Shown here: positions 10,336 to 21,326 of the stretch, one piece after another | Position numbering within the stretch: the first letter of the stretch is position 1 | Layout: every line of letters begins with the position of its first letter | NCBI GenBank assembly: GCA_902651635.1 | Contig: CACRSC010000063.1 | Location: 62,001 to 126,000 of the forward strand | Length of the DNA stretch: 64,000 nucleotides | Direction: 5' to 3' | Origin: Mastigamoeba balamuthi | Taxonomy: Eukaryota > Evosea > Mastigamoebida > Mastigamoebidae | Notes under the pieces: generated by a model | What the model saw: the letters and a program-made list of their open reading frames with translations, nothing else | Database searches by the model: none | What the model was told of the DNA's origin: nothing | Position numbers and translations under genes: made by a program

Positions 10336-11211
10336 AGATGGCGCACCGAACAGCAAGGCAGCCCCGCACCTCTTTTTTTGAAAAAGTGAATTACCCACAC
10401 TCCCCCCATCCACCAAGTCCACTGCCGAGCGGCAGTCCCCCACGTAGGTTGTAGGAAAGATCGCACGCCCCCCGCGTCCAGCGGCACGTGCACCCAAATA
10501 GTAGTGCATTTTTCGCAGCGCTGCAGTGCTGATTTGAACCTTGACTTGCTACCTGCTTTTTCTCCTTTTCTGGTGCCCAGTGGATATCTTGGGGAAGCCA
10601 GGCAGTTTTTAAAAACAACGCATACAAGCGAGAGAAGAGAGGGCCCACGCGACGCCCCGTGTACAAGCAACCCCAGACAGCGCACCGTACCCACCCCACG
10701 CGAGATGAGCTCCGTACGCGCCCAGACGCCGGCCACGCCCCCCCGCTGCGCCCCCGCGGCCCCCAAACTGCGCGGGCCGTTAAATTGAGGGGGTTGAAAA
10801 ATACGCCATTTTACACTTTTTGTGGTGTGGGGCCCGAGTCCACCACGCCCCCTGCCCTGTTGTGCGGGCCCTTTCTCGCCCGTGCGCTGCAGCACCGTGC
10901 CGCACACGCCCGCACCACCGACGCACGGGGTCTGATTGTGGGGGCGTTTTGCGTGCTTTTTCCTCGTTTTGCAGAACGATCGGAAGACAGGAGAGGAGGA
11001 GGGCTCGAGCTACACCGAGTCGTCGTCGGCGGGATCTCGTGCCTCCTCTACAGCCCCGCAGGTGCTGACCCCCCACCGATCCCGCGCTCCCTCCGCTGCC
11101 CCCCATGAAAAAGGCTGTTCGGAAATGGGCGTGCCGTTTGTGAGGTTTTCTTACGTCCTAACTCCACGCGCACTGCAATAGCAGTCGGAAAAGCCCGGAA
11201 CCGCAACCGAA
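10336..11211. other. Spacer with a possible small gene or 5' UTR exons
   Basis: An ATG at 10704 opens a short frame (MSSVRAQTPATPPRC...). A well-bounded exon-like block at about 10976-11062 is preceded by a pyrimidine tract ending in TTTGCAG and followed by GTGCTGAC. Joining the two at a GTTAAA donor would give a basic protein of about 55 residues, but the donor is weak and no family is recognised. The blocks could instead be untranslated exons of the gene at 11,212. I see no further coding signal. Confidence 0.25.
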
Positions 11212-14200
11212 ATGGAGCAGCAGCCGCAGCAGCAGGAGGGAGCCCCCGAGGACAAGAGCAAGGCCGCGGAGGCCCAGGCCCAGCCGCAGCAGGAGCAGCC
11301 TGCAGCGGCAGCGGCAGCGGCAGCCCCGGCGCTGGTCGAGGAGGACAGCACGAGCTCGTCGAGCGCCAAGAAGAACAAGGACGAGGACGAGCACAAGGGC
11401 GACAACAACGCGACGGCGGAGAGCAAGCCCGAGGCGGCCAAGGTCGACGGCGAGGCGCCCAAGACGACGGAGGAGGCGCCCAAGGAGAGCAACAAGGAGC
11501 CTGAGGCCAAGAAGGAAAAGGAGAAGAAGAAGGGGCTATTCGGGGATAAGAAGCACGATCACAAGGCCAAGGACGAGAAGGACCACCCCGCCACCGAGCA
11601 CGAGGGCGAGCCCACCAAGCTGACGGGCGAGAAGAAGACCCTGAGCGGCAAGCTCATCGGCATGCTCAAGCACAAGGACAAGGACGGCAAGGCCGAGAAG
11701 GAGAAGGAGAAGAAGGCCGAGGAGCAGCCCGCAGGCGCGGCTGACGCCACCAAGACCGCGGAGACCACGGCGGCCCCCGCGGCCACGACGGAGCAGAAGG
11801 AGAAGAAGAACATCTTCGGCTTCGCGAGCAAGAAGAAGGCCGGGGACAAGTCGGGCGGCAAGAAGACCACTTCGGACGAGAAGAACAAGGACGAGAAGCC
11901 CGGCGTGGCCCCGGCAGACGCTGCAGCCCCCGCGGAGCCCAAGCCCGAGGGCGAGAGCAAGCCCGAGGCGGCAGAGGCGGCGGCCGCGGCCCCCGAGGCG
12001 CACAAGACCGAGGAGAAGCCCGCGGAGGAGGCCAAGAAGCCCGAGGAGAAGCACAAGGAGAAGAAGGGCCTGTTCGGCTTCGCCAAGAAGAAGTCCGCAG
12101 AGCACAAGGACAAGAGCTCGTCCTCCTCGGACGACGAGGGCGAGGAGAAGAAGCCCGAGGCAGCAGCAGCTGCAGCGGCAGCCCCCGCGGAGGCCGCCAA
12201 GCCCGAGGAGCCCAAGCCCGCGGACGCGGCAGCAGCCCCGGCAGCAGCAGCCGCCGCAGAGGCCCCGAAGCAGGAGGCAGCGGCAGCAGAGGGCGAGCAC
12301 AAGGACGCCGCAGCCAAGCCCGCGGAGCCCGCGGCCGAGGCGAAGAAGGAGGAGCACAAGGGCATGAAGGCCATCTTCGGCTTCGGCAAGAAGAAGAGCG
12401 ACAAGGGGGCCGAGAGCAAGTCCAAGTCGGCCGACTCGAGCGACGAGAAGAAGGCCAAGGCCCCCGAGGCTGGCGTCCAGGCGGAGCCCAAGGCCGAGAC
12501 CGCCGCCGCCACTGCCACTGCCCCCGACGCCGCCGCAGCGCCAGCGGCGGCCGCTGCAGCGCCAGAGGGCGAGCAGAAGGCGGCGGAGGAGGGCGCGAAG
12601 CCCGCGGCGACCGAGGAGAAGAAGGAGGAGCCCGCGCCCGTGACGGCCCAGACCAAGACCAAGAGCGGCAGCATCTTCGGGTTCGCCAAGAAGAAGAAGA
12701 CGGCGGACAAGTCCAAGGAGGACAAGAAGGAGGAGAAGCCCGCAGAGCACAAGTCGGACAAGTCGAGCTCCTCGTCCGACGACGACAAGCACAAGCCCGC
12801 AGCCGCCGCCGGCGTGCAGGCCGAGCAGAGCGCCGAGGCCAAGCCCGAGGCCGCCAAGGCGCCCGAGGCGCCCAAGGAGGAGCACTCGCCCAAGCCCAAG
12901 GCGGAGGAGCCCCCCAAGCAGAGCAAGGGCTTCTTCGGGTTCCTGAAGATGGACGACAAGAAGAAGACTGCCGAGCCCGCCAAGCCCGCCGAGCCCGCCA
13001 AGACAGAGGAGCCCGCCAAGCCAGCCGAGCCCGCGGAGCCCGCGGAGCCCGCGAAGGCAGAGGAGCCCGCGGCAGTGGCAGCGGCAGCGGCGGAGAAGCC
13101 AGCGGAAGAGGCCACTCCCGCGGCAGAGAGCAAGCCTGAGGAGCACAAGACGGAGGAGGCGAAGCCCGAGGCACCGAAGGAGGCCGCCGCGACGGAGAAG
13201 CCCAAGGAGGAGGCGAAGCCCGCGGAGAAGCCCAAGGAGGAGGCTAAGCCCGCGGAGAAGAGCACGTGGGGCAGCCTCTTCGGGTTCGGGAAGAAGAAGA
13301 CGCACTCGGACAAGTCCAAGTCGGGCGAGGACGAGAAGAAGGAGAAGCCCGAGAAGCCCGGAGTGGCCGCGGAGGCCCCCAAGGCCTCGGAGGCCACCAC
13401 CGAGAGTGCTCCTGCCGCCGCCGCAGCAGCCCCCGCAGCGGAGCCCCAGAAGACCGAGGAGAAGCCCGCGGAGGACAAGAAGCCCGAGACTGCCGCCGCT
13501 GCTGCCCCTGCAACGCAGGAGGCCCAGCCGGCCCAGCCTGCCCAGGCGACGCCCGCGGAGACCCCGAAGGAGGCGCCGAAGGCAGAGCCCGCCAAGGAGG
13601 CGCCCAAGACGGAGGCCAAGGCAGCCCCGGCAACGCCCAAGCGCGCCATGAGTCTCTTCGGGTTCGGCAAGAAGAAGGAGAAGAAGGAGACCCACCCCGC
13701 CGAGGCGGCAGCAGCCCCGGCAGAGGGCAAGCCCGAGGCAGCAGCCGCGCAACCGGCCGCACCCGCCAAGGCCGAGCACAAGGAGGAGAAGCCCGAGGAC
13801 CACAAGAAGGGCGGCGGCCTGTTCGGATTCTCCACGAAGAAGAAGGCCTCAAGCAAGTCTGCCGAGAAGCCCGCCGAGGCCAAGGAGGAGAAGGCGGCCG
13901 CGCCGGCAACCGACGCGCAGGCCAAGCCCGAGGAGACGAAGGCGGCCGAGGCCCCCAAGGAGACTCCCGCTGCCACTGAGGTGAAGACGGAGGAGGCCAA
14001 GGCTGATGCCCCCGCAGCAGCCGCGGCCGAGGCAGCGCCTGCAGCTGCGGCCCCTGCAGCGGCAGCGGCCGCGGCCGCGGCCGAGGCGCCCGCAGCAACT
14101 CCGGCCGCGCCTGCACAGGCAGCGGCTCCCGAGGCCAAGGAGAAGACCGAGGCGGCAGCAGCTGCTCCCGAGGCGAAGAAGGAGGAGAAGCCCGCTGAGC

Positions 14201-15162
14201 ACAAGGGAGTGAAGGGCCTCTTCGGATTCGGCAAGAAGAAGAGCGACAAGAAGGAGGAGTCGTCGTCGTCGTCCTCGGATGAGAAGAAGCCTAAGGCCGC
14301 TGCCGGAGTGGAGGCCAAGAGCGACGCCCACCCCGCTGCCGAGGAGCCCAAGGAGCACAAGGAGGAGGCTGCGGCGGCCCCCAAGGAGGCGGAGAAGGAG
14401 AAGGAGAAGGAGAAGAAGGAGACCCACACGGTCACGAGGACCAAGAGCGGCAGCCTCTTCGGCTTCGGTAAGAAGAAGTCCGCCACCGACAAGTCCAAGG
14501 AGGACAAGAAGGAGGAGAAGCCTGCCGAGCACAAGCCCGAGGAGAAGCCCGCTGCCGCTGGCGAGGCCAAGGCAGACGCTGCTGCCGCTCCTGTAGCGAC
14601 CGCCGAGGCCAAGCCCGAGCCTGCGGCCGAGGAGCCGAAGAAGGAGAAGGAGAAGGAGAAGAAGTCTCTGTTCGGCTGGGGGTCGAAGAAGGACAAGAAG
14701 TCGAGCAAGCCCTCGGACTCCCCGGCCTCTGCTCCCGCCGCGGAGCCCGCCAAGCCCGAGGAGGCCCCCAAGCCGCTCGAGGCCCAGCCCGCGGCCGCAG
14801 CGAAGACGGAGGAGGCCCCCAAGACTGAGGAGGCTCCGAAGCAGGAGGCCAAGCCCGAGGAGGCCCCCAAGGCCGAGGAGACTAGCTCTGGCCCCAAGCT
14901 GCCCGAGGTCTCGGCCGAGAACAAGCCGGAGGCGGATAAGAAGAGGCACAGCGGGGGGCACGGGCACAGCCCGAAGACGAGGCACAGCGGCGAGCACAAG
15001 GACGAGGGCCACCACGAGCACAAGTCCAGCGGCGACCACCACGAGCATAAGTCCAGCGGTGACCACCACGAGCACGAGCACGAGCACGAGGACAAGCACG
15101 ACTCGGACTCGAAGCCCGCAGCTGCCGCCGTCGACGCGGAGCCGAAAGAGGCCTCTCCCTGA
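11212..15162 (+). CDS. 1,316-residue disordered protein with 12 LFGFGKKK-type motifs
   Basis: One uninterrupted 1,316-codon exon, striking because nearly every large neighbour has introns. The protein is almost entirely Ala, Lys, Glu and Pro in low-complexity acidic and alanine-rich linkers. Twelve short aromatic-basic modules interrupt it, near residues 106, 199, 284, 385, 485, 571, 686, 812, 867, 1000, 1079 and 1150. Examples are KGLFGFAKKKSAEH, GSLFGFGKKKTHSDK and KSLFGWGSKKDKK; the consensus is [GSK]-[LI]-F-G-F-x-x-K-K-K. Most are followed by Ser/Asp-rich acidic clusters. The C-terminus is His-rich, with repeats of DHHEHKSSG. No signal peptide, membrane span or globular domain. The family is not recognised. 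The modules could be membrane-binding (MARCKS-like aromatic-basic patches) or docking motifs; both ideas are inference. Confidence 0.85.
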   Translation: MEQQPQQQEGAPEDKSKAAEAQAQPQQEQPAAAAAAAAPALVEEDSTSSSSAKKNKDEDEHKGDNNATAESKPEAAKVDGEAPKTTEEAPKESNKEPEAKKEKEKKKGLFGDKKHDHKAKDEKDHPATEHEGEPTKLTGEKKTLSGKLIGMLKHKDKDGKAEKEKEKKAEEQPAGAADATKTAETTAAPAATTEQKEKKNIFGFASKKKAGDKSGGKKTTSDEKNKDEKPGVAPADAAAPAEPKPEGESKPEAAEAAAAAPEAHKTEEKPAEEAKKPEEKHKEKKGLFGFAKKKSAEHKDKSSSSSDDEGEEKKPEAAAAAAAAPAEAAKPEEPKPADAAAAPAAAAAAEAPKQEAAAAEGEHKDAAAKPAEPAAEAKKEEHKGMKAIFGFGKKKSDKGAESKSKSADSSDEKKAKAPEAGVQAEPKAETAAATATAPDAAAAPAAAAAAPEGEQKAAEEGAKPAATEEKKEEPAPVTAQTKTKSGSIFGFAKKKKTADKSKEDKKEEKPAEHKSDKSSSSSDDDKHKPAAAAGVQAEQSAEAKPEAAKAPEAPKEEHSPKPKAEEPPKQSKGFFGFLKMDDKKKTAEPAKPAEPAKTEEPAKPAEPAEPAEPAKAEEPAAVAAAAAEKPAEEATPAAESKPEEHKTEEAKPEAPKEAAATEKPKEEAKPAEKPKEEAKPAEKSTWGSLFGFGKKKTHSDKSKSGEDEKKEKPEKPGVAAEAPKASEATTESAPAAAAAAPAAEPQKTEEKPAEDKKPETAAAAAPATQEAQPAQPAQATPAETPKEAPKAEPAKEAPKTEAKAAPATPKRAMSLFGFGKKKEKKETHPAEAAAAPAEGKPEAAAAQPAAPAKAEHKEEKPEDHKKGGGLFGFSTKKKASSKSAEKPAEAKEEKAAAPATDAQAKPEETKAAEAPKETPAATEVKTEEAKADAPAAAAAEAAPAAAAPAAAAAAAAAEAPAATPAAPAQAAAPEAKEKTEAAAAAPEAKKEEKPAEHKGVKGLFGFGKKKSDKKEESSSSSSDEKKPKAAAGVEAKSDAHPAAEEPKEHKEEAAAAPKEAEKEKEKEKKETHTVTRTKSGSLFGFGKKKSATDKSKEDKKEEKPAEHKPEEKPAAAGEAKADAAAAPVATAEAKPEPAAEEPKKEKEKEKKSLFGWGSKKDKKSSKPSDSPASAPAAEPAKPEEAPKPLEAQPAAAAKTEEAPKTEEAPKQEAKPEEAPKAEETSSGPKLPEVSAENKPEADKKRHSGGHGHSPKTRHSGEHKDEGHHEHKSSGDHHEHKSSGDHHEHEHEHEDKHDSDSKPAAAAVDAEPKEASP

Positions 15163-15681
15163 AGCGAACGATCCTGCACAGCACTGACATTCTCCCCTTC
15201 GCCAACAACGCACACACCCAAAAGTCACACCGGACACCCCGGCACGCACACGAGAATACAGTCACCGAGTTCCTTCAAGCAGCAACCCCACTTTTGTCCG
15301 CTAGCCAACTCTCTCACGTGTGGCCTAGCACAGAGCAAAAACTGGTATTTTTCGCAGAGTTGGCACTTAGGAGTGCTTGCCTGTGCACAGAGTCGCCCAA
15401 GAGATTTACGTATGCTGAGACAAGTCGCCGGCATACGCAAGCAAATTCTTGATTGATTACCTTACTGGCTCACAGATGTTACTACTGCCCAATCCCACAC
15501 TGCTTGGACTCGAGTGCACATTGTTCATCGCCCGACCAAGGACAATACGCAGCAAGCTGATCATGCTCTTGAGACAAGTTCTCAATTCAATGAAGAGCGG
15601 CTATGACGTCAGTGCTACGAAATCCTTTCCCCCAGATTCACCCCTCATGAGGAAATATCTTTCACTGCGGAGAACCGCAAC
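15163..15681. other. Intergenic spacer with promoter element
   Basis: About 520 bp with no coding signal. It ends with the AAATATCT element at 15653, just before the TMEM94-like gene. Confidence 0.5.
15653..15661 (+). promoter_or_regulatory. AAATATCTT promoter-type element
   Basis: Only about 20 bp before the ATG at 15682, the closest of the recurrent elements to a start codon. Confidence 0.4.
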
Positions 15682-18600
15682 ATGACCGAGGCCGAGGGCG
15701 CCGAGCAGCCCGCGATCTCCGCGCACGCGAGCACCTCGATCGACGAGGGCAGCGCGCGGCGCCACCAGGCGCTGACCAACGAGCTCCTCAAGGTCGTCCG
15801 CGCCCGCGAGGCGGCCCTGCGCGGCGGCCCCCTGAGCCCGCGCCGCGCGCTGCTCTCGGCCGCCACGTCCCCGCAGGCCCTCGCCTGCGCCGCCGCCACC
15901 GGCCTCCTCGTCGCCGCGGCCGCCAGTGCGGACACGGCGGGCGCGCGCGCGCAGTACGCCGTGGAGGCGGGGATCGTGGCGGCGGCGGGCTTTGTCGACG
16001 CGGCCGTCGCGTGGTGGCAGCAGCGCCTGGCGCTCGCGGGCATCCTGCTCAGGGCCAAGGCCCACATCGACTACTTCCGGCGCAAGGGCGTCAAGGTGCC
16101 TCTCTTCGGCCTCGGCGGCGAGGTACGTGTGCCTGCCTCCTCCCTCCACCCCCACCCTCCCCTGTGCCACGTCACTCTGCTGCTTTTCTCAGCGATTTCG
16201 AATTTCGAAACGCTCTTTTTTTTCCTGCTGGAGTTCTGGTAATGCGCATGTCCCTGCTGCACCTGAGCGGAGTGGGGGGTGTCTCGGCTCACACTCACCG
16301 TGGGCCAACCGAATGCGCTCTGCGTGTCTGGCGCCTCCTGCTGCGGCGCACACGCAACGCCAGGTTGTGGTCAAGGTGGTGGGCGGGTGGCAGTTCATGC
16401 CGGAGAACATGCTGGTGAGCGGCGACGAGGTGCTCATCCCCCGAGGGGCGCCTGTGCCTGCCGGAGCCAACGTTATCCCCGACGCGGACCACGATGGCCC
16501 CGCAGCCGACCACTCCTCGCTGCCCCACGCACAGTCCCCGCAGCCCGAGCGCCGTTGGCTCAACCACGCAAGTCTCTCTCCCTCCCGCTCCCCAGCCGCT
16601 GCGGTCTTCTCTGACGCTGGGGAGCCCACAAACAGTACCTGCTGTCGGAGACGCCCGGGTGCCAGCAGCTGGAGCAGGCGATCGTGGCGCCGGCCAAGAG
16701 GCCCACGTCGTCGCTGGAGCTCTACTTTGACCGCACGCGCACCGTGTGCGGGTGGGCCGCGTGCGCCTGCGTGGTGCTCTGCGTAGCCGTCGGCCTCGTG
16801 CGGCACTACGTCTGCAGCGGGGCCACGCGGCCCGCCGTGTGGGACTCTGTGCTGGGCCAGTCGTCCTACCTCGTCATGGCCTCGCTCACGCTGCTGCTGC
16901 CGCACGCGCAGTGGGCCGTCGTGCAGGCCTACTGCAACGCCCGCATACTGGCGCTGTTCCACGTGATCCAGCAGCGCACGTCGCACGCGCCAGCTCGACC
17001 GGGGATGGGCCTCTCGCCCTCGTCGCACGGCGGCGGCGGCAGCGAGGCCAACTCGCACGCGTTCGAGAACGGCGAGGCCGAGAGCGTGCGGGTGCCCGCG
17101 CGCGTGGTGGCGCGCTACATGCTGCAGTTCCTGGGGTGGCGCAACGAGGTGCTGCCGCACAACACGCGGCTGTTCCAGACGCTCGGCAGCGTCACGACGG
17201 TCGCGTGCCTCGACAAGGACGCGACGCTCGTCGAGCCCGTCGGGCGCCCCGAGCGCGTGTACCTGCACGTGCGCGGCGGCCTGAGCTCGCTGACGATGAC
17301 CAACTCGACGACGGTCGACGCCGAGACGCCGGCGATGCCCGGCGCGTCGCCGCACTACGCGCGCGGTCGCGCGGGCAGCCGCGTTCACACGCTGTCGTTT
17401 GACGACCCGGCGTGGCGCGAGCAGCTGCCGGTGCTGAAGCCCATCGGGCTGAGCTCGCTGCTGCAGCGCCCGATGTGCCGCGACGAGCACGTGATGCACT
17501 CGCCGCAGATCTGCGGCGGGTCGCACGTCAACGCCGAGACGGCGGGGCTGGCGGCGGCCAAGGCGCGCGAGCCGACGACGTGGAAGCGGATCTTCGTGTC
17601 GCTGACGCGCCAGTTCGCGAGGCCGTACAGCCAGTGCCTCTGCCTGCTGGGCAAGGAGATCGGGTTCACCGACAAGGCGCTCGACAACTACACGCACGTC
17701 AAGGAGATACACACGTACGCCTCGGGCACCGACAGCGACAGCGTCGACGAGCCCCCGTACATGATGTCCCTCATCATGCGCGACATCCCCTCGGACAGGC
17801 ACGCACCTCATCCCTTCTCTGGGCAGGCGGTTCTCAACGGGTTTCTCTCCCCTTCCCTGGCAGCCTGCAGCTGCTGTCCAAGGGGAACCTGCCGGTGCTG
17901 CTGAAGCACTGCGCGTGGTACTGGGACGGGTCGGAGATCCTGCAGCTGGGCCCGGAGGCGCACGCGGAGATCATGAACCAGTACGAGAACCTGCACGACG
18001 CGTTCACGTGCATCGCGTTCGCCTACAAGCCCATCCCCGAGCGCGTCGCCGCCGTCATCTCGTCGCAGGACGCGGCCGCTGTCGCTGCCGACGCCGCAGC
18101 CCCGCAGCCCGTCGGCACCCCGAGCTGGACGTCGCACCACGTCGACGTGCGGTTCACGCACGTGGCGGGCGCGCAGTCGCACGCGCACGCCGACGTGGAC
18201 GAGAAGCGCAACGTGCGCAAGCTGTTCGTCCCTCACACGGCGACGGGCGACACGCCAAAGGTCGACTCGCCGGACTCGTCTGGCGCGGGCGGCGTGTGCG
18301 TGTCGGTGCCGCAGTCGCCGTGCGTGCAGTCGATGTGCTCGCCGCCCAAGGGCGACACGGCGTCGCCGGCGTCCAAGCGCAAGGCCGGCAAGCGCAGGAG
18401 CCGTGGAGGGTCGGCGGCGATGACGGCGGCCAAGAAGCTCGTGGCCATCGAGCAGTTCGACTCGAGCATGCCTCGGCACTCGATCGAGGTCCTCGCGCAC
18501 CCCTCGCACGCCGCTCACGTGCTGCCGCCGCCGCCTCCGCCGCCTCCCCCGGTGAACGCGCACGAGGCGCGCGAGAAGGTCTTCGAGGAGCTGCAGACGG

Positions 18601-20439
18601 ACCAGATCTTCATGGGCATGGTCGCGCTGCGCGAGGTGCCGTCGCGCAACGCGGGGGCTGCGATCGAGCGCCTGCGGTCGAGTGGCGTCCGGTTCATGTT
18701 CTTCAGCTCGGACAACGTGCGGCGCAGTGTCCTCTTTGCGCAGCGACTGGGCCTCGACACGGGGTGGAACTGCGTCATCTCGCTGAGGGACCCGCCGCCC
18801 GGCGAGCCGCCGCTGATGGACGGCATAGCCAAGATGCCGCGCGGCATCTCGCACATACGCCCACACATCGCCAATGTCGATGAGGTGCCGCTCTCGGTCC
18901 CCATCTTCTGCGACGCCGACCCCGCGAGCTCCGTCGAGATGATCAAGATACTGCAGGTGTGCCTTGCCCCCCATACCGATGCTATGCAGCAGGGAAGGCA
19001 GTGTGTGTGCGTGTGTGTCTCTCTTACCGGGGGTTCTGTTTTTTAAAGTCTAGCTTTTTCTGGGGCATGCGGGCGACAGCTTTTTGGCGCACTTGCCGAC
19101 CGGGACACCAACGCATTGGCACGCACAGGAACACGGGGAGGTTGTCCTATGCGTGGGTAGCTGTGTGGAGATGCGGAGTACGGCGGCGTTTGCGCAGGCG
19201 GACGTCGCAGCCGCGTACCAGCCACTGCCCGCAGAGTGCCTGCTGCCGCACGACGACAACGCACCCAACGGCGAGCAGAGGCCGCCGGTGCCCAGCCCGA
19301 TCACGTCGGGCACGTGGCTCACGCAGGCCTCGAGCGGCAACCTGAGCGTCGACCTGACGTGCCTGCCCTGCTCGTTTGTGATGCACCACCCCAGCAGCCT
19401 CGGCGTGCTGGCCGACCTCGTGGGCGAGGGCCGCTACGTGCTGCGCAACGCCGTGCAGTCGCTGCTCTGCGCGCTCTGCCTGTCGCTCGCGGCGGCAGCG
19501 GCGTCGCTGTGGGCCTCGCTGGCGTTCCTGCCGCCGCTGATGAGCGGCTACCAGCTGGCGTGGCTCGCGCTCGTCGTGGTGCCCGCGCTCTCGATGTCGC
19601 TGCTGCTGGCCCGCGTGCACGGCAAGCGGATGACGGCGTTCGTCCCCAAGAGCGGCATGAACGGCGAGTCCGTCAAGATGACGGCCGCCTACGTGTCGTC
19701 GCAGGCGCTGCCGCTCGCCGCGTGCGCGTTCGTCGCGTTCGTCATCGCGCTGCACGACCTGCGCGGCGGGCCCTGGAGCCAGATCGTCGGCTTCCACGCC
19801 AGCGAGTCCGAGGGCGACATTCTGGGCAGCGACGCGCTGCTCGGCGCCCAGAACGCCGCGATGTTCGCGTTCGTCTGCGGCGCCGTGCCCGCCGCGCTGG
19901 CGCTGGCCCACCCGTCGCAGCACGCGGCCGTGACGCTCGCAAAGAACCTCGGGGGCGCCGTGCCGTGGGTGCTGGTCTCGCTGGCGCTCCTGCTGCTGCA
20001 GGTCGCCTTCGCGGCCGTGTCGTTCGCGGGCGGCCGGGCGTTCCACGTGCTGCCCGACGCGTCGTGGTACGTGTACGTCATCGTCTTCGTGGCGCCGCCG
20101 GTGGTGAGCCTCTTGGTGGGCGTTCCCGCGAGCAGAAGACAGCAGAGCTGGTGGGCCCAGCACCAACTGGAGCTGAAGCTCGTGTTCGAGACAAAGCTGG
20201 GGATGCACAGCCCCGTCTCAGCGACGCCCGCAATCGCCAGGGCGCAGCCAATAGCGCCGATCAGGGCCCCCATGGCCCCAGTGGCGCCGCCGCCGTCCGA
20301 GGGCGTAGAGATGCAGGCACTACATCACACTCCGCCGGCGGGGGCGGGAGAGGAGCACGAGGGCTCGGCGTCGCCACGACTGGACACGGCTGCGATGTCT
20401 GGATCGGCGTCTTCGAGGCCTGTGGCGTCGGAGAGCTAG
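15682..20439 (+). CDS. TMEM94-like P-type ATPase relative
   Basis: Large multi-pass protein of about 1,400 residues related to animal TMEM94, an ER P-type-ATPase homologue reported to handle Mg2+. It has two N-terminal membrane hairpins, GDEVLIPRGAPVPAGANVI in the actuator-like region, two more spans, then the phosphorylation-site region. There DKTGT is replaced by VACLDKDATLVEP, which keeps Asp-Lys but loses the Thr-Gly, as in TMEM94. LQLLSKGNLPVLLKHC, IAFAYKPIP, QIFMGMVALRE and LGLDTGWNCVISL match TMEM94 blocks. The hinge reads VLCVGSCVEMRSTAAFAQAD. About five or six hydrophobic spans close the protein. Introns: 16123-16363, about 16571-16630, a GC-AG intron at about 17799-17871, and about 18958-19127. 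The start is the ATG 20 bp after a promoter element. Transport activity cannot be judged from sequence. Confidence 0.88.
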
Positions 20440-20490
20440 ACACATTAGGTACAAAGTGAGCAACACTGGCGTTTTACGAGTTTCCCTCAT

Positions 20491-20563
20491 GGCTGTTCAA
20501 AGTGAATAAGTGAATCGAATCAACTTGGGTACAGGTGGCCCCGGTTCGATTCCGGGAAGAGCC
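20491..20563 (+). tRNA. tRNA-like segment, good T arm only
   Basis: A 73-base segment whose ends pair as an acceptor stem with one mismatch (GGCTGTT with AAGAGCC). It carries a perfect T arm at 20540-20556 (CCCGG TTCGATT CCGGG), that is, an exact B box GGTTCGATTCC. The D arm and anticodon arm do not fold convincingly and no anticodon can be named. It may be a tRNA relic, a tRNA-derived SINE end, or chance. It lies just before a poly-G run and the gap, so the sequence itself may be unreliable. Confidence 0.25.
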
Positions 20564-20574
20564 CAATCAGACAA

Positions 20575-21059
20575 GGGGGGGGGGGGGGGGGGGGGNNNNN
20601 NNNNNNNNNNNNNNNNNNNNNNNNNNNNNNNNNNNNNNNNNNNNNNNNNNNNNNNNNNNNNNNNNNNNNNNNNNNNNNNNNNNNNNNNNNNNNNNNNNNN
20701 NNNNNNNNNNNNNNNNNNNNNNNNNNNNNNNNNNNNNNNNNNNNNNNNNNNNNNNNNNNNNNNNNNNNNNNNNNNNNNNNNNNNNNNNNNNNNNNNNNNN
20801 NNNNNNNNNNNNNNNNNNNNNNNNNNNNNNNNNNNNNNNNNNNNNNNNNNNNNNNNNNNNNNNNNNNNNNNNNNNNNNNNNNNNNNNNNNNNNNNNNNNN
20901 NNNNNNNNNNNNNNNNNNNNNNNNNNNNNNNNNNNNNNNNNNNNNNNNNNNNNNNNNNNNNNNNNNNNNNNNNNNNNNNNNNNNNNNNNNNNNNNNNNNN
21001 NNNNNNNNNNNNNNNNNNNNNNNNNNNNNNNNNNNNNNNNNNNNNNNNNNNNNNNNNNN
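20575..21059. other. Poly-G run and assembly gap
   Basis: Twenty-one consecutive G (20575-20595), then Ns from 20596 to 21059. The poly-G is probably a sequencing or scaffolding artefact at a contig end. Confidence 0.9.
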
Positions 21060-21326
21060 ATGTCAATAAAGTGGAATTAATCTGCACAATTACATCAGAA
21101 AGAGCCAAATGCCTGATATTTCTTTCTGTATAATGTTGGGAAAATACGGAATTAGTAGCAAGATCTTCTCTCATCGAGGCGATGCCATTTTCTTGCGAGC
21201 CATAGGAATTTGGGGTCGAATGGTTAAGCATATCGCCAGCCTGCGAGCTTGTCTCGCGACAGTCACATGTTGTCATCCGTGTAGTGTCAACATTCACAGC
21301 CGTTTCTCGGTGTGGGCTGCAGAGCT

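Larger units (their letters stand above)
20440..21326. other. Spacer around the assembly gap
   Basis: Apart from the tRNA-like segment (20491-20563), the poly-G run and the N gap, no feature is seen. The last 267 bases before 21,327 are the 3' flank of the RhoGEF-RhoGAP gene. Confidence 0.4.

Noticed and set aside
10704-11068. Small two-exon gene encoding about 55 residues
   Set aside because: The donor site is weak and the product is an unrecognised basic peptide; kept only as a note on the spacer.
11536-15221. Very long open frames antisense to the LFGFGKKK protein
   Set aside because: They are the mirror of low-complexity Lys/Glu/Ala codons, giving Leu/Ser/Ala-only sequences with no motif. 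The sense frame has a promoter-side start, regular modules and a natural end.
20575-20595. G-quadruplex or telomere-like signal from the 21-G run
   Set aside because: It abuts an N gap and lacks any telomeric unit; a sequencing or contig-end artefact is more likely.
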